DNA of 64,000 nucleotides from the NCBI RefSeq assembly GCF_017353185.1, contig NZ_JAFMYV010000003.1, positions 310,001-374,000 of the forward strand. Direction: 5' to 3'. The DNA comes from Fibrella rubiginis (GTDB lineage Bacteria > Bacteroidota > Bacteroidia > Cytophagales > Spirosomataceae). Of the stretch, positions 17,817 to 27,666 are shown piece after piece; the first letter of the stretch is position 1, and the number at the start of each line of letters is the position of its first letter. Position numbers and translations under genes: made by a program. The notes beneath the pieces were generated by a model that saw nothing but the letters and a program-made list of their open reading frames with translations, had not been told where the DNA came from and searched no databases.

Positions 17817-18362
17817 TTAGTGAAAGCCCTGCTGCGTCAAATATTGCTCGTCGGCCTGGTTGCGGGGATGTACACCCACCACAATACCACCACCTTTGAG
17901 TCCTTCTTCATAAGCCCTGGCCGTTTCTTCAGGAATACCTGAGCCTACCAGCGCGCCAACCAGGCCACCGGCCAAGCCACCAGCACCCGCTCCTGCCAAA
18001 GCAGCCGCCAACGGACCTGCCACAACCAAACCAAGCCCTGGCAGCACCAGGTTGCTACCAATGGCAGCAATAGCCGCTGCAACAGCACCGATCGTACCAC
18101 CAATGGCCGAACCTTTACCCGCGTCTTCCATTGCTTTGTCCGTCAATGCCGAGTCAGCATGGGTGCTGTCTGCATGTTCGAAGTGCTGCTTACGCGTGTC
18201 GTCAGACATCACCAGGTTTACGTCTTCTTTTGAGAAGCCATGGGCCAGCAAAGAATCGTACGCTTTCTCGGCGTCGTCCCGATCATTGAAGATGGCCGTC
18301 ATTTGGCGAGTCGACGATGAGCCATACATGCCCGTGTCTGTGTTGTTTGGATTACTGGTCAT
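17817..18362 (-). CDS. General-stress-type protein with Gly/Ala-rich membrane-like core
   Basis: From the ATG at 18362 the protein has 181 residues; the open frame continues 24 codons upstream, but that part is hydrophobic nonsense in front of a good start. Residues about 20-55 (MTAIFNDRDDAEKAYDSLLAHGFSKEDVNLVMSDDTR) match the YflT/general stress protein 17M N-terminal fold. The middle (GSAIGGTIGAVAAAIAAIG to GGLVGALVGSGIP) is a glycine-zipper-like hydrophobic stretch. The end (YEEGLKGGGIVVGVHPR) is typical of these proteins. Function is unknown but usually stress-related. Confidence 0.8.
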   Translation of the reverse strand: MTSNPNNTDTGMYGSSSTRQMTAIFNDRDDAEKAYDSLLAHGFSKEDVNLVMSDDTRKQHFEHADSTHADSALTDKAMEDAGKGSAIGGTIGAVAAAIAAIGSNLVLPGLGLVVAGPLAAALAGAGAGGLAGGLVGALVGSGIPEETARAYEEGLKGGGIVVGVHPRNQADEQYLTQQGFH

Positions 18363-18578
18363 ACGAAGTGGTTTTGTTGAGTTTATAACTAGACTAATCG
18401 TTTTAGTCCATAGGCAGAACATCCCCCTCCTCAATGTGTTCGCGGGTACCGAGCCAATGGTCTTGATTTGTGCTGGTGCGGCAACCGTTCGCCAGGCCTC
18501 GCGGCGTGAATTTACCAGCCAGGAAACGGTCGGGTTGCTTAGGCAGAATGAGTAGCCGTCGTAGCCCTGGTCATGCGC

Positions 18579-19559
18579 TTAGGTGTTCAGCGTGAACCGT
18601 TTGGGGTTAATGCCGTAGTGTTTTTCAAACAGCCGGCTGAAATGACTCAGGTTACTGAAACCAAGCCGATACCCGGTTTCGGACACAGAATAGCCGCCCT
18701 GTTTTAATAAATAACCTGCTTCCTGCATGCGGGCCTTCTGGAAGTAGTCGTAGATGCTATCGCCAAAGACCTGCTTGTAGAGATCGGTTAGCTTAGAGAC
18801 GCTCATACCTGCCAGACCAGCCAGTTGCGGCAACTGAGGCGGCACGCTCAGGTCCGCCATGATGGCTGACCTAACCCGGCTCAACTGCTCGGCATCGACC
18901 CGGTGAACGGGGCGGTGTTTCAGGATTTCGCGCGCCAGCAACCGGTCGAACAGCCAGCCAAGCAGTTCCTGCACCCGGATCCAGATCCGCAACTCGCCTA
19001 ACTCCTGCTGCGTGTCTACGGCAGCCAGTTGTTTCAGCGTTTTTTGCGCGTCGACACTCATGGTTTCGTCGAACAGAAACGCCTGACTACCCTGTAGGAT
19101 CTGCGCCACTACGGCGTTCATGTTGTTGATTTTAAGCAGATTGCGCAGCTCCGGTCGGCTCATGCTGAGTACCGTAAAAAACAAGGCAACGTTGGGCGGA
19201 AAACGGAGTTCAGAGTTGATGTCCGGCGAGGTAATACGAACGGCGTATTCTTCACGCCTGGTCAGGCGGGTCGCATTGTTGGCGGTAGCATCGGTTGCGG
19301 GCCACGTGCGGATTTGGAAAAGCACATTGACCCGGTCTGCTGTATTGTCGGCGGCCAATCGCTGCAGGACCAGTTCTTCGGTTAAAGTATACTGATGAAT
19401 CAGCATTGAAAACCCCGGTGCCAGCCGTACCCGCTTAATTGACCCCTCTCCCAGCGAGGACGGCAACGTGAGCGTATTGCCTTGCAGGACTGCGCCAACC
19501 CGCTCACCGAAGGCCGACAGAAAATTGAACTGTTCACTTGGCGCAAAAGCAAAGACCAT
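18579..19559 (-). CDS. AraC-family transcriptional regulator
   Basis: The 326-residue protein carries two helix-turn-helix motifs in its last 100 residues: LAGMSVSKLTDLYKQVFGDSIYDYFQKAR, then VSETGYRLGFSNLSHFSRLFEKHYGINPKRF. The latter is the classic AraC C-terminal motif. The N-terminal 200 residues are a divergent effector domain with no clear family. It is transcribed away from the NmrA-like reductase gene. The shared 212-bp gap has two dyads, so it may regulate that gene. Its inducer is unknown. Confidence 0.9.
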   Translation of the reverse strand: MVFAFAPSEQFNFLSAFGERVGAVLQGNTLTLPSSLGEGSIKRVRLAPGFSMLIHQYTLTEELVLQRLAADNTADRVNVLFQIRTWPATDATANNATRLTRREEYAVRITSPDINSELRFPPNVALFFTVLSMSRPELRNLLKINNMNAVVAQILQGSQAFLFDETMSVDAQKTLKQLAAVDTQQELGELRIWIRVQELLGWLFDRLLAREILKHRPVHRVDAEQLSRVRSAIMADLSVPPQLPQLAGLAGMSVSKLTDLYKQVFGDSIYDYFQKARMQEAGYLLKQGGYSVSETGYRLGFSNLSHFSRLFEKHYGINPKRFTLNT

Positions 19560-19708
19560 CGTGCATGCCGGTTAGTTAGCCAGGAGGAATCTATACAATC
19601 ACAAGGCAGCGTCTCAAGCCATTTACTTTGGCTGATTGAACTATTTTTGCCTCTATTTCGACTATTTTATCTGTATTGATTAAAAGACCTTTGTGCTGTT
19701 CAATGAGC

Positions 19709-19763
19709 GTAGCAAACACTGCTACACGAGCGAACACGTAAAACAACGGGTTACAGCGTAACC
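19709..19763. promoter_or_regulatory. Two short perfect palindromes in the AraC/NmrA divergent gap
   Basis: GTAGCA-AACAC-TGCTAC (19709-19725) and GGTTAC-AGC-GTAACC (19749-19763) are perfect 6-bp dyads with 5- and 3-nt spacers. The second ends 8 nt before the reductase start, where binding would block translation or transcription. AraC proteins usually bind direct repeats, so a dimeric repressor is equally possible. Confidence 0.4.
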
Positions 19764-19771
19764 AGCACTAT

Positions 19772-20665
19772 ATGAAAAACGCAATTGTAGTCGTCGGCGC
19801 AACCGGCAATCTGGGTGGACGAATCGTTACCGCCCTGTTAGACAAAGGAGCAGACGTACGGGCCGTGGTACGTCCCAGCAGCGACAAAGCCAGGGTGGAT
19901 GAACTGAAGCAAAAAGGGGTAACAATCATCCAGTCGGAGATGACCGATGCCCGTGAACTGGCCCCTTCTTTCGCCGATGTGGCCGTGGTGGTGTCGGCAG
20001 TGCAGGGTTTGCACGACGTAATTGTTGGCACCCAGACGGTGGTGCTGGACGCGGCCGTGGCGGCGGGCGTTCCCCGCTTTATCCCCTCCGATTTTGCCTC
20101 TGATTTCACGAAGCTCAAGGCCGGCGAGAACCGCAACTTCGATCTCCGCCGAGAGTTTAGCGCGTACCTCGACAAAGCCCCGATTCAGGCCACGTCGATT
20201 CTGAATGGTGCCTTTGCCGAACTGTTGACCTACGGTACCCCCCTGCTCAATACCAAAGAACACCAGGTAGGCTACTGGGAAGATGCCGACTGGCGCATCG
20301 ACTTCACAACCATGGACGACACTGCCGCCTATACTGCCGCCGCTGCCATGGATGCCACGACGCCCCGTTTCCTGCGGACAGCCAGTTTCCAGATTAGCCC
20401 TAACGAACTGGCGACCGTGGCTGGCGAGGCCCTGGGAACGCCTTTTACCGTAGTGCGCCTGGGTAGCCGTGCCGATCTGCTGGCCTATTTTCAGCGCGAA
20501 CGGGCGGCTCATCCCGAAGGGGAAGAACAGCTTTATGCAAGCTGGCAGCAGAGCCAGTACATCTACAGTATGTTCAACGTGCAGAATGACCCGCTCGATA
20601 ACGCCCGGTATCCCGAACTCACCTGGACAACGGCCCGCGACGTGCTGGCTCCAAGAGGTAAATAA
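19772..20665 (+). CDS. NmrA-like NAD(P)-binding reductase
   Basis: The 297-residue protein opens with the dinucleotide motif VVVGATGNLGGRIVTALL (G9, G12, G15). RAVVRPSSDKAR follows, with basic residues suited to NADPH. Later PRFIPSDFASDFTKLKAGEN (about 100-120) is typical of isoflavone-reductase/NmrA proteins, which are atypical short-chain dehydrogenases lacking the usual Tyr-Lys pair. Its role could be aromatic alcohol reduction or redox sensing. It is divergent from the AraC regulator. Confidence 0.88.
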   Translation: MKNAIVVVGATGNLGGRIVTALLDKGADVRAVVRPSSDKARVDELKQKGVTIIQSEMTDARELAPSFADVAVVVSAVQGLHDVIVGTQTVVLDAAVAAGVPRFIPSDFASDFTKLKAGENRNFDLRREFSAYLDKAPIQATSILNGAFAELLTYGTPLLNTKEHQVGYWEDADWRIDFTTMDDTAAYTAAAAMDATTPRFLRTASFQISPNELATVAGEALGTPFTVVRLGSRADLLAYFQRERAAHPEGEEQLYASWQQSQYIYSMFNVQNDPLDNARYPELTWTTARDVLAPRGK

Positions 20666-20789
20666 GTACCACAAAAAATGCGGCTGTATCTTGCTTATAA
20701 TCAGCAGTTGATGGCGCTTTTCGACGAAACCGGTATGCACGTCACCTAAGAGCCGGATATACTGCACAACGCGCACTCAGCCAGTTGAT

Positions 20790-23153
20790 CTACGCCAGTT
20801 CTTTCTTCTTCCGCCGCTCATAAACGGTGAGCAGAAACGCGGGCAGCAGCACCAGGTTTGAGGTCATGCCCATGAGCAACGTAATGGACACCAGAATGCC
20901 CAGGGCCACGGTGCCCTGAAAAGTGGAGGCGGTGAAAATGGCAAAGCCCACAAACAGGATAAAAGCCGTGTAGACCATGCTGACACCTGTTTGACGGACC
21001 GTGCGCGAGATTGCCTCAGCCACCGAGGCCTTCCCGCGCGTGAGTTCGTCGCGGTATTTGGTGATGAAATAGATGGTGCCGTCGGAAGACAGGCCGAAGG
21101 CAATGCTGAAAATGAGGATGGTAGACGGCTTGAGGTGAATACCAAAATAGCCCATCAGCCCCGCCGTCACGATCAACGGCACTACGCTCGGCAGGATAGC
21201 GATCAGGCTTAGCCGCACGTCGCGCAGGAGAATGATGAGCACGATAGAGACCAGCGCAATGGCCAGCAGCGTACTCTCGGCCAGGTTACGCAGCAGGTAT
21301 TGATTGCCCCGCTCAAAGACCACGCTGTTGCCCGTCAGGTTAATGGTGTAGCGGTCAGCAGCGGCGGCCCATTGGCCGGTTTCGCGGTCATAATTAAAGA
21401 TCGAATCGGCGCGGGGCTGCAACTCGTCGATCAGCGCATGGAGGCGCGCGGTACCCACGTCGGCCACCTGAAAGCTCACCCGCGTATAGCGCCGCGACGT
21501 GTCGACGTATGATTTCAGGCTCACGCTGCCCGTGCGCGAGGTGCCTGTGCCCATCTGTCCCGTGTAGCGTTGCAGTTTGGCCATTTCCAGGGCTGGCGGC
21601 AGGATATAAAACCGCGGATCGCCCCCCCGGTAGGCCTGGTAAAAAAACTTCACCGCCTCTACCACCGACAGGGGCCGGGCAAACTCCGGATGGCGGGCAA
21701 ATTCGCGTTGTAACAGCCTGATTTTGATCAGCGTCTGCGGCGTGAGCACCCGCCCGGCCCGGCCGGCGTCGATGCTCACTTCAAGGGGCAACACGCCATG
21801 ATAGGTCTTTTCAAAATACTTTAGATCGGTATAAATCGGGTCGTTTTTGGGCAGGTCGTCCACTACGTAGCCAACGGCTTTTACCAGGCTCATACCCACC
21901 AGGCCCAGCCCGACGCAGATGCCCACAAACGTGTAAATAGCCACGCGACGATGGTGAACAAGGTGGTCGACCCAGACCAAAAAACGCGTCAGCAGGGGTT
22001 TATCCAGGTGGCTGCGCTGCTGTTCCGTCGGCACCGCTAACCGACTGAACGCCAGCGGTATCAGTATCAGGGAGATAACATAGGTACTCATCACGCCCAG
22101 CGACGCGACCAGCCCAAATTCGAGCAGCAGCGGACTGCTGGTGAAGTAGAACACGAAAAAGCCGATAGACGTGGTGACGTTGGCAAAAAACGTGGTTTCA
22201 CCCACCTTCGTAATGGCCGTGGTGAGCGCTTCCTGTTTCGACTCACCACGACTTAATTCGCTGTGGTAACGGTTGAGCAGGAAGACAGCATTGGGTACCC
22301 CAATTACAATAATCAGCGGCGGAATCAGCCCCGACAGAATGGTGATCGTATAGCCGAAGAGCGACATGAAGCCCACTGTCCAGACCACGCCCACCGTAAC
22401 CACCGCCATGGCGATGCCCACGACCACCCACGACCGGAAAAAGAACAGCAGGATAGCCGCCGTGACGGCAAACGCCAGTCCGAAAAAAAGGAACATTTCG
22501 TTGCTCACTTTGGCCGTAAACTCCGTACGAATAAACGGTAGCCCCGACATGTGCGCCGTCAGGTTGTGCCGCTTGCCAAAGGCCTCGGCCAGCCGCTCGA
22601 TCTTACGCACCGTGCCAATGCGCCCTTTGGTGTTCAGCTTCTTCTGATCAAACGAAATGGCCATCAGGTGCGCCCTTCCCGACGAGTCGGTAACCAGGCC
22701 CTGGTAAAACGGCAACCGGCTGATGGTACGCTGCAAACTATCTGCTTCTGCCTGACTGGTAGGCAGTTGCGTACTGATTGGTTTGAATTTGAACTGGTCG
22801 GTGCTGTCGTTGAGCGTGATAGTGTACAGTCCTGTATTGGCCACCACGTCGCGGATACCGTCAATGGCTTTGATCTGCCGGGTGAGTTGCTGCCAGTCCT
22901 GCAAAAACGGCAAATGATACATCGAATCGGTATCAATACCCACCACCATCACGTTGCCATCTTCACCAAACCGGCTCTTAAAGGCCTGATACCGAATGTA
23001 ATCGGGGTCGATGGTGGGCAGGATCTGCGCGTATTCATACGAGAACTTGACGCGGGCCGCCCGGAAGCCCATGAATACCGTACCGACGAGCACGATAAGC
23101 AGGAGCAACAAACGATTCGAGAGGATAAAGCGGGCAATGCGGGACCAGATCAT
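20790..23153 (-). CDS. MMPL/RND-family transporter
   Basis: The 787-residue protein (start at 23153; an in-frame ATG at 23177 adds eight residues) has two halves. Each has one membrane helix, a large periplasmic loop and a bundle of five helices, the RND plan. Motifs include PLIIVIGVPNAVFLLNRYH in the first half and FSIAFGLSSDGTIYFITKYRDEL in the second. The family exports lipids or hydrophobic compounds using the proton gradient. No periplasmic adaptor or outer-membrane channel is encoded next to it, which fits a stand-alone MMPL protein rather than a tripartite pump. Confidence 0.9.
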   Translation of the reverse strand: MIWSRIARFILSNRLLLLLIVLVGTVFMGFRAARVKFSYEYAQILPTIDPDYIRYQAFKSRFGEDGNVMVVGIDTDSMYHLPFLQDWQQLTRQIKAIDGIRDVVANTGLYTITLNDSTDQFKFKPISTQLPTSQAEADSLQRTISRLPFYQGLVTDSSGRAHLMAISFDQKKLNTKGRIGTVRKIERLAEAFGKRHNLTAHMSGLPFIRTEFTAKVSNEMFLFFGLAFAVTAAILLFFFRSWVVVGIAMAVVTVGVVWTVGFMSLFGYTITILSGLIPPLIIVIGVPNAVFLLNRYHSELSRGESKQEALTTAITKVGETTFFANVTTSIGFFVFYFTSSPLLLEFGLVASLGVMSTYVISLILIPLAFSRLAVPTEQQRSHLDKPLLTRFLVWVDHLVHHRRVAIYTFVGICVGLGLVGMSLVKAVGYVVDDLPKNDPIYTDLKYFEKTYHGVLPLEVSIDAGRAGRVLTPQTLIKIRLLQREFARHPEFARPLSVVEAVKFFYQAYRGGDPRFYILPPALEMAKLQRYTGQMGTGTSRTGSVSLKSYVDTSRRYTRVSFQVADVGTARLHALIDELQPRADSIFNYDRETGQWAAAADRYTINLTGNSVVFERGNQYLLRNLAESTLLAIALVSIVLIILLRDVRLSLIAILPSVVPLIVTAGLMGYFGIHLKPSTILIFSIAFGLSSDGTIYFITKYRDELTRGKASVAEAISRTVRQTGVSMVYTAFILFVGFAIFTASTFQGTVALGILVSITLLMGMTSNLVLLPAFLLTVYERRKKKELA

Positions 23154-23210
23154 AACGGGCGTCAATTCAGGGCGCAAGTTAGCGCATGAGTGGTAAGTGC
23201 TAAGCCTACT

Positions 23211-24572
23211 TCATATCATCCCCCTTGCCTTCATTTCCAGGTATTTGTTGACCGTATTGGCGGTGAGATCCTGGGGGGCGGTAAGGATGCTGGCAATACC
23301 GTATTGCTGTAACTCTTTAACAATCTGACGTTTTTCGTAAGCGAATTTTTCGCCTATTGTTTTCATGTATATCTCTTCGGTACTCCTGGCGGGGGTATTG
23401 AGCAGGCCCCGCAGTTCGGTATTGTCGAAAAAGATGACCAGCAGCAGATGGTCTTTAGCCAGTCGGCGGAGGTAGGGTAGCTGGCGTTGCAGGCCGTTGA
23501 GCGTTTCGAAGTTGGTAAACAACAACAGCAGACTCCGTTGCCGTACCTGCGTACGAATGGTGGTATACAGGGCTTCGAAGTCGGTTTCCAGAAAGCGCGT
23601 TTTCTGCCGAAACAACACCTCCAGTAATTTCCGCATGTGGCCGGGGCGGCGTTCGGCAGGCACCACCTGCCCAATCTTTTCAGAGAACGTAATCAGCCCG
23701 GCGCGATCCTGTTTCATGAGGGCGATGTTGCTCAGCACCAGCGAGGCGTTGATGGCGTAGTCGAGCAGGGTGAGGCCTTCAAACGGCGATTGCATCACCC
23801 GGCCCTTGTCGATCAGGCAATACACGGCTTGTGAACGTTCGTCCTGATACGCGTTCACGATCAGCGCGGCCTGCCCTGAGTCGGCGCGGCGGGCGGTGGC
23901 TTTCCAGTTGATACTCCGCAGATCGTCGCCCTGGGTGTAGGGCCTGATTTGCTCGAATTCCATGCTGTGCCCCACCCGCCTGATTCGCTTGATGCCCAGT
24001 TCAGTCAGCCGGTTCGAGACGGCCAGCAGTTCATACTGCCGCATCTGCAAATACGACGGATACACGGGCACTAACCGGCCTTCTTCAAACTGAAAACGCC
24101 GTTTCAGCAGCCGTAGCGGGGTCATGACAAAGACGTTAACGGCCCCAAAACTGTATTCGCCCCGGCGCGTGGGCCGCAGTTCGTAGCGGATGGCACGGGG
24201 TTCATTAGGCTTCAGGTGGGCCGTAAACAGCACGTCGCGGCGTTGAAACTGAAACGGAATTTCGTCGATGATCTCTACCGGCGTGGCAAAGGCATAGCGG
24301 CTTTCCAGATAAAGAGTGATGGGGTTTTCGTCGCCGTTAGAGAGGCGTTCGGGCATGTCGCGGCGGGCAAAAAACACCGGCTGATTCCCCACGGTGCTTT
24401 GCCGAAACAATAAAAACCCCTCCGTCAGCAGCAACACCACAAACGCCGCAAACGCGATCTGCACCAGCGGAAACAGCAGCGGCCATACGTAAGCCACCAC
24501 AAACGCCAGCGCAAACCCCAGCAGGATGAGCCAGAGACGAACCGAGACAAACAGAGCACGGAATATTTTCAT
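23211..24572 (-). CDS. DUF58 protein of the MoxR cluster
   Basis: The 453-residue protein has two N-terminal membrane helices (about 10-50) and then the DUF58 signature YTQGDDLRSINWKATARR (about 214-231). A von Willebrand A-like fold follows (VYCLIDKGRVM, LLLFTNFETL). In this family the gene almost always follows a MoxR ATPase, as here with a 12-bp gap. The pair is thought to act in metal insertion or assembly of a cell-envelope complex. It is the last gene of a six-gene minus-strand cluster. Confidence 0.88.
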   Translation of the reverse strand: MKIFRALFVSVRLWLILLGFALAFVVAYVWPLLFPLVQIAFAAFVVLLLTEGFLLFRQSTVGNQPVFFARRDMPERLSNGDENPITLYLESRYAFATPVEIIDEIPFQFQRRDVLFTAHLKPNEPRAIRYELRPTRRGEYSFGAVNVFVMTPLRLLKRRFQFEEGRLVPVYPSYLQMRQYELLAVSNRLTELGIKRIRRVGHSMEFEQIRPYTQGDDLRSINWKATARRADSGQAALIVNAYQDERSQAVYCLIDKGRVMQSPFEGLTLLDYAINASLVLSNIALMKQDRAGLITFSEKIGQVVPAERRPGHMRKLLEVLFRQKTRFLETDFEALYTTIRTQVRQRSLLLLFTNFETLNGLQRQLPYLRRLAKDHLLLVIFFDNTELRGLLNTPARSTEEIYMKTIGEKFAYEKRQIVKELQQYGIASILTAPQDLTANTVNKYLEMKARGMI

Positions 24573-24584
24573 GTACTGGCTGGG

Positions 24585-25562
24585 CTACCTCGGCACCTCT
24601 ACTTTCTGAATCAGTTGGGCAACGACGCCATCGGGGGTGGCGCCTTCCATTTCGCGTTCGGGCGTGAGCTGAATGCGGTGGCGCAATACCGGCGCGGCCA
24701 GTTCCTGGATGTCTTCGGGCGTTACAAAATCACGTCCACGGAGCGTAGCGAGGGCTTTCGACGCATTGAGTAGGGCTACCGCCGCACGGGGTGATGCCCC
24801 CAGATACAGCGATTTGTTGTCGCGCGTGCCGCGAATGATCTGGGCGATGTAGGTGAACAGGTTTTCTTCTACATGTACCTCGCTTACCTTGTCGCGCAGC
24901 CCGGCCAGTTGCTCGGCGGTGAGCACGGCATTGATGGCCCCCAGCGCGTCGGTCAGGTGCCGACGTTGGTGATGCCCGCGCAAAATGGCTACTTCCTCAT
25001 CGGCATCGGGGTAGTCGACCACCACTTTAAACAGGAACCGGTCCAGTTGGGCTTCGGGCAGGCGGTAGGTTCCCTCCTGCTCGATGGGGTTTTGCGTGGC
25101 CAGCACCATAAACGGCGGCGGCAGCGGGTAGGTGGTGCCGTCGTTGGTGACCTGCCGTTCCTCCATCACCTCAAAGAGCGCCGCCTGCGTCTTGGCCGGG
25201 GCACGGTTGATCTCGTCGATGAGCACGATATTGGCAAAAATAGGACCGGGCCGATAAGCAAACTCGCCCGTTTTCTGGCTAAACACCGACGTACCCAACA
25301 CGTCGGCGGGCATCATGTCGGGGGTGAACTGAATGCGGCTGAACTGCACCGACAGCGTTTTTGCCAACAGCTTGGCCGTGAGTGTCTTTGCCACACCCGG
25401 CACCCCTTCGATGAGTACATGCCCGTCGGCCAAGAGGGCCGTCAGCAGTAGGTCAATAGCTTGGTGTTGCCCAACAATCACCGTACCCACTTCCGAGCGG
25501 ATGGCGGCAACGGCGGTGGTCAATGCTTGCAGGTCAATGCGTTGGTCAAATGGGTGTTCCAT
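24585..25562 (-). CDS. MoxR-type AAA+ ATPase
   Basis: The 325-residue protein has Walker A GVPGVAKT (53-60), Walker [11 protein letters not shown] (about 113), sensor 1 [23 protein letters not shown] and a C-terminal lid domain, the standard MoxR plan. MoxR ATPases work as chaperone-like partners of vWA-domain proteins. Here the vWA-like DUF58 gene lies immediately downstream. Start at 25562 ([11 protein letters not shown]). Confidence 0.95.
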   Translation of the reverse strand: MEHPFDQRIDLQALTTAVAAIRSEVGTVIVGQHQAIDLLLTALLADGHVLIEGVPGVAKTLTAKLLAKTLSVQFSRIQFTPDMMPADVLGTSVFSQKTGEFAYRPGPIFANIVLIDEINRAPAKTQAALFEVMEERQVTNDGTTYPLPPPFMVLATQNPIEQEGTYRLPEAQLDRFLFKVVVDYPDADEEVAILRGHHQRRHLTDALGAINAVLTAEQLAGLRDKVSEVHVEENLFTYIAQIIRGTRDNKSLYLGASPRAAVALLNASKALATLRGRDFVTPEDIQELAAPVLRHRIQLTPEREMEGATPDGVVAQLIQKVEVPR

Positions 25563-25626
25563 GTATTGTGGATTAATCGTCTGCTAGGCAGTTACTTGTT
25601 TGTTATGATTCATCAAGCCGATCTGC

Positions 25627-26823
25627 TCATACCTTACTCGTGGCTGCGGCGGTGAAGGTTTCAATGGTGGTGTTGATGGTGCGGAGATCGGCTTCGGTGA
25701 GGTAAGGGGCACGGTTGGCCTGGTTCAGAATCAGGACAAGGCGTTCTACCACCTCGGCAGAAGCACCACTTTTGTGGGTCAGCGTATGGGTAAAATCAGC
25801 ATCCAATACGCTAGTATCCAGGTTATACCGTTCACGAATGAAGGCCAGAAAGTAGCGAATTTTCTTGTTAGCCACATTATCGTGATTACCCTGCTGGAAA
25901 TACAGCCGTCCCACGGTCTTTACAAAATCGAGCGACGTGTTTTTGGGCGGCGACACCACCGGTATGATCCGTTGTGTACGTTTGCCGGCGAAAACGACGT
26001 AGAAAAGCAGCCCCCACAGCACAATATAGTACGCCCAGCTTAGGCCTGGCTGGGTGCGGATATAGCGCAATACCGATTGCTCATCTTCGCCAAAGCGGCC
26101 CTGCTTCTGGTACTCGTCCCAGTAAGTGGGCTGGGCAGGCAGAAACGAAAACGCTTTAGCCATGTAATCAGCCGAGGCGGGCTGAAGCAGGTAGTAATTA
26201 GTGAGCGCCAGTGGTAGGTTGTGGATGTAAAAGAACCCCTTACCGTGCGGAATCTTGAGAAAAATAGCCTCCCCACGGGCGTTGCGGGCCAGCACCGTTA
26301 TACCCGACTTTGACTTTTTCACCACCAGAAAATTACGCCCGTCGTCGTGTCTGAAGTTGTATCCACCCTTGTGCATCAGCGCAGGCAGCACAAAATTTGA
26401 GCGTAGCGTGGTGTCGGCTTTAAGGGGGTTTTTCTCAGCAGCCCTAAAGCCCAACGCCCGACTAAGTGTGTCGGAAAAGTTATAGGCCGACAGAAAAGCC
26501 GTGTTGCCTTTGGCTACGTAGCACAGCAGTTCGCGGGTATCCAGTGCCCCGGCATCGAACCGCATACTGACCGATATATAATTACTTCTGGCAGGCAGCT
26601 TGCTCTCTGTCAGTAAGTTGTAAGCGGGCAGGCGTGTGGATTCAACAGTTGGCTGATTCATTAAACTGGGCAGCAGTTCATATACCGCCTGTGTGCCAAA
26701 CGGAATCGTTTCATTGTTGCGATACGACGCCGTCCAGTCGATGGGCTTGGGTTTGTAGTACTCGAACAGCACAAACGCGACAACCGTGGCCAGCAGAAAA
26801 AGAAGGTATTTGTTGGGACGCAT
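25627..26823 (-). CDS. DUF4350-like membrane-anchored protein
   Basis: The 398-residue protein has an N-terminal membrane helix (YLLFLLATVVAFVLFEYY, about 6-23), a large extracytoplasmic domain and a second helix near 265-285 (AYYIVLWGLLFYVVFAGK). A cytosolic helical tail follows, beginning TVGRLYFQQGNHDNVANKKIRYFLAFIRE. The position between DUF4129 and MoxR genes and the topology fit DUF4350. Function unknown; it is presumably part of the same envelope complex. It starts 3 nt after the stop of the upstream DUF4129 gene. Confidence 0.8.
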   Translation of the reverse strand: MRPNKYLLFLLATVVAFVLFEYYKPKPIDWTASYRNNETIPFGTQAVYELLPSLMNQPTVESTRLPAYNLLTESKLPARSNYISVSMRFDAGALDTRELLCYVAKGNTAFLSAYNFSDTLSRALGFRAAEKNPLKADTTLRSNFVLPALMHKGGYNFRHDDGRNFLVVKKSKSGITVLARNARGEAIFLKIPHGKGFFYIHNLPLALTNYYLLQPASADYMAKAFSFLPAQPTYWDEYQKQGRFGEDEQSVLRYIRTQPGLSWAYYIVLWGLLFYVVFAGKRTQRIIPVVSPPKNTSLDFVKTVGRLYFQQGNHDNVANKKIRYFLAFIRERYNLDTSVLDADFTHTLTHKSGASAEVVERLVLILNQANRAPYLTEADLRTINTTIETFTAAATSKV

Positions 26824-26826
26824 GGC

Positions 26827-27666
26827 TTACGGCTGCTGATTAAATTCCTGAAACTGCTGACGGATGATTCCAAATCGGTCTTCATCTACGGGAAAATCGC
26901 CGTACCAGACATACTCAAACTGGGTGGTGAGCCGGTCGAAGCCAGGGCGCAACGCGTTGCCGGTCAGCTCATGGGCATATTGCCGGTTCGTTTTGTTTAC
27001 CTGCCAGTGAATCAGGCCGTTATCGGTCAGGCGTTTCAACGTCTGGAGATACAAAAGCCGCACCGCCAGCCGGTAGCTGCGCCCTTCGATAGCTTCATTG
27101 ATACGGTCGGTAAAGTTGATGTCGTGAATATTTTCATCGAGCGTTTCGTAGCCCAGCCCCTGCTCTTTAGACCGATTCGGAAACAGGTTACTGAGCACGT
27201 CGGCTTTGTAAAGCAGCCAGATCACCAACGCACCGATGGCTACCAGCAGCACATATTGACCAACGTTTTGATAAGCTTTTGTGCGTAGCAATTCTCTCAC
27301 ATTACGCCAGAACCACGCCCAGAAACGGTCCCAGGCGCTGGCGGTGGGGGGCACGTCGTCGCCATACTGGTAGCGGCGGTCCGTTTCGATATCGTGCAAT
27401 TTGTCAGCGTCGACCGGGCGTACCCGTATGGTTGTTTTGTCGTTGGGGGCGGCATACGTAACCGTATCAGGCACCTTACCGGCAGAAGTGGCAGAATCTG
27501 ATTTTAGCCCCTTTTCAGGACTGATGATCACCTCTTTACCATCAGATGGATCAATAGTAGTTGAATCCTGCGCCCGCAGGCAAACCGTTGGCGAACAACA
27601 GAGCAGAAGCAGGATGAGCAGGCGATTCAGCACAATAACAATGCGTGGTTGGGTACGTTGATTCAC
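26827..27666 (-). CDS. DUF4129 membrane protein
   Basis: The 279-residue protein has a signal or anchor at 9-30 (VLNRLLILLLLCCSPTVCLRA), a periplasmic region and a membrane helix (QYVLLVAIGALVIWLLYKADVL, about 147-168). The C-terminal domain has YRLAVRLLYLQTLKRLTDNGLIHW and FEYVWYGDFPVDEDRFGII, typical of DUF4129 and similar to the end of some transglutaminase-like proteins. It overlaps its neighbours almost completely (stop-to-start gap of 0-3 nt), so it belongs to the same operon. Confidence 0.83.
   Translation of the reverse strand: MNQRTQPRIVIVLNRLLILLLLCCSPTVCLRAQDSTTIDPSDGKEVIISPEKGLKSDSATSAGKVPDTVTYAAPNDKTTIRVRPVDADKLHDIETDRRYQYGDDVPPTASAWDRFWAWFWRNVRELLRTKAYQNVGQYVLLVAIGALVIWLLYKADVLSNLFPNRSKEQGLGYETLDENIHDINFTDRINEAIEGRSYRLAVRLLYLQTLKRLTDNGLIHWQVNKTNRQYAHELTGNALRPGFDRLTTQFEYVWYGDFPVDEDRFGIIRQQFQEFNQQP

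Noticed and set aside
20679-20750. Short plus-strand frame (RLYLAYNQQLMALFDETGM) after the NmrA-like gene
   Set aside because: It vaguely resembles a sulfotransferase C-terminus, but at about 23 codons with no flanking remnant I cannot support a gene or pseudogene.
19838-20776. 312-codon open frame on the minus strand opposite the NmrA-like gene
   Set aside because: The plus-strand gene has clear family motifs, and the antisense frame shows none.
22551-23189. Plus-strand open frame opposite the MMPL transporter 5' end
   Set aside because: The transporter reading is complete and conserved; the other frame lacks any motif.
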